NCBI GenBank assembly: GCA_019412865.1
Contig: DXOJ01000683.1
Span: 1 to 7,753, forward strand
DNA length: 7,753 bases
Source of the DNA: Bacteroides sp.
Lineage (GTDB): Bacteria; Bacteroidota; Bacteroidia; Bacteroidales; Bacteroidaceae
Reading direction: 5' to 3'
This document shows, piece by piece, positions 1-6,617 of this stretch (the first letter of the stretch is position 1; the number at the start of each line of letters is the position of its first letter). The position numbers were made by a program, and so were the translations under genes. The notes beneath the pieces are model-generated. The model saw nothing but the letters and a program-made list of their open reading frames with translations, ran no database searches and had not been told where the DNA came from.

Positions 1-430
1 GGTCGGTATCTTCCTCACCCGTGAAGCAGCCGTACATGGCACCCAGTCCTTTTTGATTCAGGCCGTCTATGGCTTTACCCTGACCGCCCCAATAGAAGGT
101 AGTAGTCATGTCGGCGTTATAGCACTCCTGGGCGGCGATTACGAAGGAGTGTCCGTGGGCACGGATACGAAGCCCGCGTTTGATGTACAGTTGCTTATTA
201 GCGAGCGTAAGGGAGTTCCATTCGGCAGCGGTAAAGTATGCCTTGGAGTTATCAGAAATACGGTTACAGGCAAGATGCAGATCAAGCAGGCCGGCGGCCC
301 ACTTGATACGTTGTCCAAATTCAGATGCACGGGAATTCTCGGTGATATCCGAGAATCCCACGGCGTTCAGTGCTGCCACTTGTGCCTGTTTGTTCAAGCG
401 AAGCAGCGTTGCGCTTTGTTCATTCGTCAT
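1..430 (-). CDS. Unrecognised protein, N-terminal 143 codons only (partial at left edge)
   Basis: The frame opens with ATG at 430-428 and stays open to the left edge, so the C-terminus is outside the window. The ATG lies two bases after the TAA of the giant gene, implying co-transcription and probably re-initiation; no Shine-Dalgarno match is present. The protein starts with a helical region (MTNEQSATLLRLNKQAQVAALNAVG, residues 1-25), then GQRIKWAAGLLDLHLACNRI. An AAEWNSLTLANKQLYIKRGL segment is followed by RIRAHGHSFVIAAQEC, and then a Trp/Gly-rich stretch (TTFYWGGQGKAIDGLNQ). There is no signal peptide or membrane segment. The 'E-W-N-x-L ... G-L-x-I ... F-V-I-A' pattern resembles fibre-tip proteins of Bacteroides phages as I recall them, some with C-type-lectin folds, but I cannot name a family. 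GC content and codon use match the body of the giant gene. Confidence 0.75.
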   Translation of the reverse strand, partial: MTNEQSATLLRLNKQAQVAALNAVGFSDITENSRASEFGQRIKWAAGLLDLHLACNRISDNSKAYFTAAEWNSLTLANKQLYIKRGLRIRAHGHSFVIAAQECYNADMTTTFYWGGQGKAIDGLNQKGLGAMYGCFTGEEDTD

Positions 431-432
431 AG

Positions 433-3400
433 TTACTTGTTGATTAAATCATTAATATCCATATTGTCTTCAGCGAAGCGTTCGAGATATTCCTCGTAGG
501 TTTCGCCGTTATAATATTCAAGGACTTCATTGATGTTGTCCAGCGTTACGTTATCGTAGTACGGTTCTCCGCCATAAGACTCATTATTGAACCAGTTGAT
601 CAGGTCGATGTAGGCATCTATGACGGTAAGGATGACAAGGCCGTCAATACCGGATTCAAGGGATTCGATTTCATCCGTTTCACGGATAACTGTCAGTTCA
701 TACGTGCCGTTGACTACCGGTTTATCCTGTCTGTTGCCGTCCTCATCCATTCCGGCAACTCCATATTCGAGAATGGCAAGAAGCTCGGAGCCGTCAGCCT
801 TCAGGGTCATGTTCGAGATACGGAGCATGGAAAGTTTACGGGATGCCGCTTGTGAAGCGAGGACATCACGGAGCATCTGAATGGCGTCAAGTTGAGGCGA
901 CGTTTCAAGACGCAGGCGTTGGACGTTCGGCATGGATTCTATTTGCAGGCCGGACGGGGCGGAAAGACTGGTATAGGTCAGTTCAGGAAGACCGACAAAA
1001 CGGAGGCTTGTCATTGTTGGTGGAAGAGAGATGTCATTAATCGGAGAAGTCTCTGCAAGAGTGATGTTCTCCAGTTTGCTACCGGACGCATTGATATGGG
1101 CGATACGTGGGCATTTGTCGGTGACGAGCGTAGCGATTTGTGTGTTCCGGATATCGAGTGATACGAGGAAGGGCATTTCGCCGCAGTTCAGCGAGGTAAG
1201 CGGTGCGTAAGAACCGATGGATTGTTCTGTATGGGTGTCAGAGCCCAAGATAAGGGTTTCCACAAGTTGCATGGCAGAGAAGCTCACCGTACTTGACAGG
1301 GAGATTTCAGACAGGTCGAGCAGCTTCATGCGGTCAGCCTGATAGATATACAGCAAGGCGCCTTCCTCGTGTGAGAAGTTGGTGAATACATATTCTTCGC
1401 CCGCTTCAAGGAAGCAGCTTTCGGAAAGGTTGCCGCTAGCGTCATTGCCGACACCGAAGTAACCGTTTTTAGCAGCGACAATCCGGATGGTGGCGTTTGA
1501 TTTGGAAGATACGCGCCCGGAAATTACACCGCTGAAGAAATCACCGGTTTGAAAATAGCCGTCACGAATACGCCAACGTCTTTCGATGAAAGACGGAAGG
1601 GCAGTAAGTCCCAGACCTTGCAGGGCATAGAAATAGATAGCGTCAGAGGTGGCGGTATAGGAGATGTATTTCCGTTCACCGTCGTAGGAACTAACCAGTT
1701 TCTGCCATTTTTTGAGCCGTTTGTCAATGAAGAAATGCGTAGCTCCTTCGGGCGAGAACGGGTGCAGAGTAACGCCGTCAATGGTCGCCTGGACATTACG
1801 CATGGCGGCGGCAACGGTACGCAGGGACAGTTCCGTACCGGATGAGTCAGTCCACACTACTTGCTGGAGATAGATGTTATTAAACAGAACGGAGCCGTAG
1901 CCAGCATAAGGGTTAGTGAATGTTTCATCGCTCGTCCGGTTGGGGTCCACCTCGGCGTCAACCGTACAGCCACCATCGTTATCCTTGCTGTTGAGCGTAT
2001 CGCAGTCATAGATTTTATTCAGGTACATGCGCATGGCATCCTCGGAGCTGTACACACCGTCCGTTACGGAAGCGTACTCTTCCAGGAACCACATCGGCTG
2101 CATATTCTTGGCCCGTTGGTCAGTGGCGGCAAGGTAGTCGGTGAAAATGTCATAACTCAAGACACTTTCAGGGCTGGCATATTTATACAGGTTTTCCTTC
2201 CATGTCTTTTGCCAGTTCCCGCCTTTGGAGTAATCGCAGGAGTCACAGAAGCGCAACCACCGGTAGAGGTTGTATGGTACTTTCTTGCCCAATGCATAAT
2301 CAATGGCGAGCTGGTCGTCATCGACAAGCGATTCAAAGTAGTAAGTCCATGCCGGAAAGGTATCGGCGGAGATAGTTCCACCGTCAACAAGTTTCTGAAC
2401 CCATGAGGACTTATCGGTTTTCATGGCCATCATGTCTCCAACCGAGCCGACACCCTGGAACCAGTCCATTCCCTGGTAGTTCAGAAGTTCGAAGCCTTCC
2501 ACGGGGTTAAGGACATCACCGGTGACATTCCATTTGCCGTTTTCGTATTTCATGGAGCCGGACTGCCTTTGCCATGAACCGTCCTGATACCTCATGAATC
2601 GGTATGAGCTTCCACAATACAGGGAAAGCAGATACGGTTTACCGGTATCGAGTCCGTCAGTCTGTTTGAACCGTGTTTCGATGGCATCAAGGGTTTCGCC
2701 GGAAGTTCCGAAGAACTCGATGAAATCACCATAGTTCAGACAGCCTTTGTTATAGCCGGGGGTATCCTTGAAGCCGAGGGCGAACTGTTCACCCTTGTCT
2801 TCCTTCCAGTTGCCTTTGGCATGGAAGTAGACATTTTGCAGGCTGTCATCTTTGCACCGGTAGGTGGCTACCGGGTGATTGGCGGTAGAGTGGTTCATCT
2901 GCAAGTCTTCGATATGCAAGTCACCGCTGTCAAATGTTCCGTCAAATGCACGTTGGACAGGTGTCATATAGTTACCACCTAAGGCACGGTATGTAACGTT
3001 CATCATTTCACAGGCGCCGCAGTCGTTCGCATTGCCGGAATCGGAGTAATCGACTTTTACGGTAATGACATCGACCGGGATTGTATTATCACCGACCTGT
3101 ACTTTGTTGATGGCAGCCAAGGCTATTGCACGGCGTCCTTCCTCCGTCGTATCGTCTGGATTAAGTAGTATGATTCGAGTGTCCTTGTTTTTGCCTTTGC
3201 TCTTGGCGAGGTAGTAGCGTTTATTCTTTACCGGGCGTTTGGCAGAGGTGGTTCCCTGGTTGCGGGTTTGGACACTCACGGCCTTGAAGTTACGCCACGG
3301 GCGTTCGGGGTCAAAGTAATAGAGCGTGATGTATATCTTCGTACTGGTGGAAGTGGTGCCGTCCAGTGCTTCTATATCGGAGCCTTCATAGGGGCATTCG

Positions 3401-6400
3401 ACAATGTAAGGCATACCGCGTGAATAGATTTCGGCAGCCGACGGGCGGCTTTGGGTACTACCCTCGGCTGTCTGGCTTTTAAGGATGTCCTCAAAGGCGT
3501 ATTCCTTCACCATTACCTCTGTATCGGTCAGACGGACAAGGTAGTTCTTGAACGCCTGTGCCCATTCCATATAGGAGTTCCAGGCCATCATGTAATAAAG
3601 ATACAAATCACCCAGTTTGCCGTCCATCGTTATATACTTGGTCTGAATCAGGGAGCCGCCGCCCGGAACATAACCAAGGCAGGCGACTTCCTCACCGTTG
3701 AGGAAGAGTTTCATCATGGAATACCGTGTGCCGTCACGTTCAACGTAGTTGCTTGCAGGTTCAACAACCACGGCTACGGTTATCTTTTCACCCTGTCGAT
3801 AGGCGCGTTCTTCACGACGGGAAACGCCATTGTTACAGAAGATGCCGACCACCCGGCCGGTGACATAGAAGCCGGCACCGGACGTTTCGTCATAGCAGCT
3901 AAGGAGCAGGGCATCATCATCGGTCACGTTCTTGGAAGCGAAAGCGAACTGGATGGCGGCACCGTTGGATTCGATGGACGAGCCGGCAAACGGGGCATGG
4001 TTTAATGACACGCCCACATTCTCGGCTACGCGAAGGCAGTTCTCACCCAAGAATGTGCCAAAACCGTTGGTAGTCCAGTTGGCACCGTCCACTTTCATTT
4101 CATAATTACCGCTGACAATGCTATGGTCAGTTTCCTGATTGGTACGGGATGAGAAGTCAAAGTTATAGATGGCGCCTTCTTTTATGGCGGCGTCAATGGC
4201 GGAACCGCTAACTGTCACCCGGACAGGTTCGCTAGTCACGTCCTTGCATACGGCAGTATAGTTGACCGTATCGGTGCCGTCAGCCTTGTAGCCCTGCAGT
4301 TGTTGTTTGACCTGATAGGTTTTGTTACGACTGGCAGCAATTTGTGTTACCTGCACGTTATTGGCTTTCACGCTGACGGGTGAAGTCATTTCCAACGGGT
4401 CATAACAGGCAACATCAAGTTCTACGGTTTCGTACAGTCGGACTACTCCACCGTTTTTATCATCGTATCTCAAGGCGACAAGAGGTGTGGAACTATTCGG
4501 GTCAATTACCATGACAGCCGTGTAGATGACATTTCCTTTCACTCCGGATGCGACATCCGTTCCTTGGATGCGCAAGGGATAGGTACCGTGTTCTAGGCCG
4601 AGGGAAGCAGGGCGGATTACAACGGAGTGCGAGTAGTTGTCATTTACAACGGTGGTAGACAGGGATTGCCATTCACCATTAATCTTGATGTCAACCTGGG
4701 CACTGATACCTTTATCAGAGGTGTTGTTTCCGAACTTATAGAGTGGAAGGCTGAAACTTTCAGTTGTCGGAGTAAGCAGAGTTTCAGGGGTATAGTTGAG
4801 CACCTGCACACAGGTACAGGTAATATCAACAGCTGTTACATTGACATTCTTGGAACCGGTGTTGCCGCTTTCGTCAGTGGCTATCAGCTTGAATTTCCGA
4901 GTACCAGCAGCCGTAAAGTATGTGGTGAAGTCCAGTTCAAAGGAGAAGTCCTTCATGTCACCGGAAGATGCTTTGTTGACGGTTTCAGTCCAGACGGTAA
5001 GCCCGCTTTCACGGTCTACGAGTTCCAGTTTCTCAATCAGGTTGTCAGAGGATTCGACACCGTTCGAGGTCACGGAACGAATGGCGGCAAAGGTTCGTAG
5101 CGTGGAGCCGTAAGAGCCATAGACAGGTGTCGACTGGAAAGCAATGGCAACAATGGTACCACCAGTTTGACCGCCGCCACCCGTGCCGATAGCGAACTGC
5201 ACTTCATCGCCAAGGGTTTCACCGGCAGCGTTCTTCATCTGAAGTTTTACAATGCCTTCTGTTTCCACGTTTACGTCGAGGTTGGCCGGAACATAGGCAT
5301 AGGCGCCACCAGTTGAAAAGGCGTCCTTTCCCCCTTCCGCCGGTTCATCGGAAGTTTCAAAAACGGAACTGCCACCACCATTCCCGAAGGGTTTCCAAAG
5401 AGAAGGGGTCGCAAAATCGGACACAGCACCCTGGAACTGCCGGGTTTCCATTTCATACTCGCCTGTTTTGTAAGTAATGATGAGACCCGTTCGCTCATAT
5501 TTGACGCCAGATTCCTGTTGATAGGAGACAATGGCGGCAATAGCGGTTTCAAGGGTATAGTAGCCGTCTTTCAATGGGCGGATCTCATCAACAATGACGA
5601 TGGGGTGTGTTACATCGTCAGCGGGCGTGCCGCTCTTCATATCCTCAAGGGCTTGCTTATCCTCGGCGGACAAAAGGCCGGCTTGTTCAAGGGTAGCAGA
5701 AGGCAAACGGAAGCTGTCATCCGTTTCTTTACCGGTTGTTTTGGACACTTTTTTGAAAGATACATTGAGATAGGAAGCGTCAGACAGGACGGAGAATGAA
5801 TCAGGTTTGATTATGTCGGAAGGGATATTTGTCATTGCATCCTCTAAAGCCTTTCCACGGTCGCCGGGGAAGGCTTCATCTTCACTTTCCCCAAGAGACA
5901 ACGGTTCAGGCAGACATTCAGAAGGAACTTTACTTTCTTCGTTCAAAGGAGCGATACCGTTCGCTTTTCCTATCCTTTCCTCAAAGTCATTTATTACAGA
6001 GGTCCATTTGCCCCATGTAACACTCTCATTGGAAACAATACCTATTCGTGAGATTGTACAAACTGTACCTAAATATACACCTTCGGCATTGTCTGACATG
6101 GTAGCCAGTTGTATACACGAAGTGAATGATTGACAAACCTTATTAAGCTCCAACCGTTCAATTTGTATATTTACAGGAATCTTAGACGAATCAACAGACA
6201 AAATACACCGATAATTCCCAATAGAAGAATCCCCGGAATACATTGTTTTTAATTTATCTTTAAAGCTACCAATAGTAGTAAAAGAGCCAATACTTTTAAA
6301 TGGGTCAGTCAAAGGATTGGATTTATCAGACACTCCTGTTATACGTTTCAATAACTCGGCGTCTCCATCCGATAAATCTTTTGCAATCTTATTGACATTC

Positions 6401-6606
6401 TCCACTAATGCATCAAAATCACCATTCACCATTTTAGCAATGGTACTTGAAAGTAAATCAATAGATATTTTCCGACCGCCACTAACTTCAACGTACATAT
6501 CTTTGGATAGCTCTGTTGTATCAGTCAGTTGCTCTATTGTAAGACTGTTTGTCTTCAACGCTTGTAACACAAGGCTAATAATCTGTTGTTTTTCTGTTTC
6601 TGTCAT
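433..6606 (-). CDS. Giant modular phage tail-fibre/adhesin-like protein with lectin, CotH-like and LRR-like regions
   Basis: One uninterrupted 2057-codon frame runs from ATG (6606) to TAA (433-435). There is no signal peptide, lipoprotein box, membrane segment or secretion-sorting tail, so a virion component fits better than a secreted cell-surface protein. Domain order by approximate residue: 1-60 conserved-type N-terminus; 140-210 pyocin-knob-like; 216-236 fibre linker (NGIAPLNEESKVP); 306-325 fibre linker (AGLLSAEDK); 407-483 glycine-rich hinges; 483-806 about three Ig-like beta domains; 808-1026 LamG/concanavalin-like lectin; 1085-1690 CotH-kinase-like region; 1691-1757 small beta domain; 1758-1943 leucine-rich-repeat-like; then an acidic tail rich in Tyr, Asp and Glu. 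The likely role is host-surface recognition at the tail tip. The codons for roughly the first 240 residues are much more AT-rich than the rest. The gene is certain and the structural role likely; the individual domains are read by eye. Confidence 0.85.
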   Translation of the reverse strand: MTETEKQQIISLVLQALKTNSLTIEQLTDTTELSKDMYVEVSGGRKISIDLLSSTIAKMVNGDFDALVENVNKIAKDLSDGDAELLKRITGVSDKSNPLTDPFKSIGSFTTIGSFKDKLKTMYSGDSSIGNYRCILSVDSSKIPVNIQIERLELNKVCQSFTSCIQLATMSDNAEGVYLGTVCTISRIGIVSNESVTWGKWTSVINDFEERIGKANGIAPLNEESKVPSECLPEPLSLGESEDEAFPGDRGKALEDAMTNIPSDIIKPDSFSVLSDASYLNVSFKKVSKTTGKETDDSFRLPSATLEQAGLLSAEDKQALEDMKSGTPADDVTHPIVIVDEIRPLKDGYYTLETAIAAIVSYQQESGVKYERTGLIITYKTGEYEMETRQFQGAVSDFATPSLWKPFGNGGGSSVFETSDEPAEGGKDAFSTGGAYAYVPANLDVNVETEGIVKLQMKNAAGETLGDEVQFAIGTGGGGQTGGTIVAIAFQSTPVYGSYGSTLRTFAAIRSVTSNGVESSDNLIEKLELVDRESGLTVWTETVNKASSGDMKDFSFELDFTTYFTAAGTRKFKLIATDESGNTGSKNVNVTAVDITCTCVQVLNYTPETLLTPTTESFSLPLYKFGNNTSDKGISAQVDIKINGEWQSLSTTVVNDNYSHSVVIRPASLGLEHGTYPLRIQGTDVASGVKGNVIYTAVMVIDPNSSTPLVALRYDDKNGGVVRLYETVELDVACYDPLEMTSPVSVKANNVQVTQIAASRNKTYQVKQQLQGYKADGTDTVNYTAVCKDVTSEPVRVTVSGSAIDAAIKEGAIYNFDFSSRTNQETDHSIVSGNYEMKVDGANWTTNGFGTFLGENCLRVAENVGVSLNHAPFAGSSIESNGAAIQFAFASKNVTDDDALLLSCYDETSGAGFYVTGRVVGIFCNNGVSRREERAYRQGEKITVAVVVEPASNYVERDGTRYSMMKLFLNGEEVACLGYVPGGGSLIQTKYITMDGKLGDLYLYYMMAWNSYMEWAQAFKNYLVRLTDTEVMVKEYAFEDILKSQTAEGSTQSRPSAAEIYSRGMPYIVECPYEGSDIEALDGTTSTSTKIYITLYYFDPERPWRNFKAVSVQTRNQGTTSAKRPVKNKRYYLAKSKGKNKDTRIILLNPDDTTEEGRRAIALAAINKVQVGDNTIPVDVITVKVDYSDSGNANDCGACEMMNVTYRALGGNYMTPVQRAFDGTFDSGDLHIEDLQMNHSTANHPVATYRCKDDSLQNVYFHAKGNWKEDKGEQFALGFKDTPGYNKGCLNYGDFIEFFGTSGETLDAIETRFKQTDGLDTGKPYLLSLYCGSSYRFMRYQDGSWQRQSGSMKYENGKWNVTGDVLNPVEGFELLNYQGMDWFQGVGSVGDMMAMKTDKSSWVQKLVDGGTISADTFPAWTYYFESLVDDDQLAIDYALGKKVPYNLYRWLRFCDSCDYSKGGNWQKTWKENLYKYASPESVLSYDIFTDYLAATDQRAKNMQPMWFLEEYASVTDGVYSSEDAMRMYLNKIYDCDTLNSKDNDGGCTVDAEVDPNRTSDETFTNPYAGYGSVLFNNIYLQQVVWTDSSGTELSLRTVAAAMRNVQATIDGVTLHPFSPEGATHFFIDKRLKKWQKLVSSYDGERKYISYTATSDAIYFYALQGLGLTALPSFIERRWRIRDGYFQTGDFFSGVISGRVSSKSNATIRIVAAKNGYFGVGNDASGNLSESCFLEAGEEYVFTNFSHEEGALLYIYQADRMKLLDLSEISLSSTVSFSAMQLVETLILGSDTHTEQSIGSYAPLTSLNCGEMPFLVSLDIRNTQIATLVTDKCPRIAHINASGSKLENITLAETSPINDISLPPTMTSLRFVGLPELTYTSLSAPSGLQIESMPNVQRLRLETSPQLDAIQMLRDVLASQAASRKLSMLRISNMTLKADGSELLAILEYGVAGMDEDGNRQDKPVVNGTYELTVIRETDEIESLESGIDGLVILTVIDAYIDLINWFNNESYGGEPYYDNVTLDNINEVLEYYNGETYEEYLERFAEDNMDINDLINK
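778..1335 (-). other. Leucine-rich-repeat-like region of the giant protein
   Basis: Residues 1758-1943. Repeated short units of roughly 20-23 residues follow an L-x-x-L-x-(I/L)-x-(N/G/S) pattern. Examples are LVETLILGSD, LTSLNCGEMPFLVSLDIRNT, IAHINASGSKLENITL, MTSLRFVGLPELT, VQRLRLETSPQLD and LSMLRISNMTL. The units are irregular, as in BspA-like or internalin-like repeats. After the repeats the protein ends in an acidic, tyrosine-rich stretch. The location at the far C-terminus fits a ligand-binding tip. Confidence 0.5.
1537..3354 (-). other. CotH-kinase-like region of the giant protein
   Basis: Residues about 1085-1690. The order of motifs matches what I recall of CotH-like proteins of Bacteroides and crAss-like phages. 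It has a strand pair then NQGTTSAKRPVKNKRYYL (1116-1133), where CotH proteins have a 'Q-G-T-S-S ... P-x-K' motif; VDYSDSGNAND near 1185-1195; KGNWKEDKGEQFALGF (1264-1278), the 'G-x-Y-N-x-x-x-D-K' position; TDQRAKNM (Asp1496, Asn1501), a candidate catalytic D-x4-N; YDCDT (Asp1534, Asp1536), a candidate metal-binding D-x-D; and RKYISYT plus ALQGLG near 1645-1662. CotH proteins are atypical protein kinases. Whether this copy binds ATP or is only a structural scaffold cannot be told from sequence. Confidence 0.5.
3529..4185 (-). other. LamG/concanavalin A-like lectin domain of the giant protein
   Basis: Residues 808-1026. It begins with a strand of the type 'I-Y-N-F-D-F-S-S-R', continues through strands ending in 'G-x-x-I-T-V-A-V-V-V', then has the characteristic KLFLNGEEV strand near 962-970. 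It closes with GDLYLYYMMAW and a helix ending in KNYLVRL, the place where LamG-type domains carry an 'I-Y-x-I-R-x-Y ... N-Y' closing motif. These jelly-roll domains commonly bind glycans, which fits adsorption to bacterial capsule or surface polysaccharide. The ligand is unknown. Confidence 0.55.
4189..5160 (-). other. Ig-like beta-domain array of the giant protein
   Basis: Residues 483-806 follow two glycine-rich hinges (GNGGGSS near 407 and GTGGGGQTGG near 473). The stretch reads as about three successive beta-sandwich units of roughly 100-110 residues. Each alternates short hydrophobic strands with polar turns; the first contains KFKLIATDESGN, the second TYPLRIQGTDVASG, and the third ends in VRVTVSGS. 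Such arrays act as spacers or weak carbohydrate binders in phage fibres. Boundaries are approximate and the units differ strongly in sequence. Confidence 0.5.
5887..6606 (-). other. N-terminal virion-attachment region of the giant protein
   Basis: Residues 1-240. The opening helix (TETEKQQIISLVLQALKTN) followed by an 'E-V-x-G-G-R-K-I-S' strand resembles N-termini I recall on many Bacteroidales phage fibre proteins, which share a virion-docking end with differing bodies. Around residues 150-205 a 'V-C-Q-S-F ... S-R-I-G ... W-G-K-W-T' pattern resembles pyocin-knob domains of tail fibres. The region ends in NGIAPLNEESKVPSECLP, a typical fibre linker. Base composition here is clearly lower in GC than in the rest of the gene. 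Confidence 0.5.
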
Positions 6607-6617
6607 AATTCTCTTTT
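6607..6617 (-). promoter_or_regulatory. A-rich translation start region of the giant gene
   Basis: The 11 bases between the upstream stop and the ATG at 6606 read AAAAGAGAATT on the coding strand. There is no good Shine-Dalgarno match, only a short GAG. An A-rich, unstructured leader is the usual initiation context in Bacteroidota. It supports the ATG at 6606 as the start and leaves no room for a promoter or terminator, so the gene is co-transcribed with its upstream neighbour. Confidence 0.4.

Noticed and set aside
1..430. Variable region of a diversity-generating retroelement
   Set aside because: No second copy, no adenine-biased codon cluster and no reverse transcriptase is visible in the window. 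Only an idea about sequence beyond the edge remains.
53..499. Plus-strand frame of 148 codons at the left end
   Set aside because: It runs antisense to the partial gene at 1-430 and to the 3' end of the giant gene. The minus-strand frame is open from a well-placed ATG and gives the more protein-like sequence.
1861..2406. Long plus-strand open frame opposite the giant gene (181 codons)
   Set aside because: It lies fully inside the coherent minus-strand giant gene, in a GC-balanced stretch where antisense frames stay open by chance. It has no start context and shows no recognisable domain pattern.
3451..4005. Plus-strand open frame of 184 codons opposite the lectin region
   Set aside because: It is the antisense shadow of the LamG-like coding sequence; its composition is an artefact of the opposite strand and it has no plausible family motif.
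4627..5100. Plus-strand open frames opposite the Ig-like array
   Set aside because: Two overlapping antisense frames in the same stretch cannot both be real, and neither has an initiation signal. The minus-strand reading gives clear beta-domain sequence.
433..6606. Secreted Bacteroides surface adhesin or lipoprotein instead of a phage protein
   Set aside because: The N-terminus (TETEKQQIISLVLQ) has no hydrophobic signal core or lipobox, and the C-terminus has no sorting domain. The fibre linkers and operon packing fit a virion protein better.
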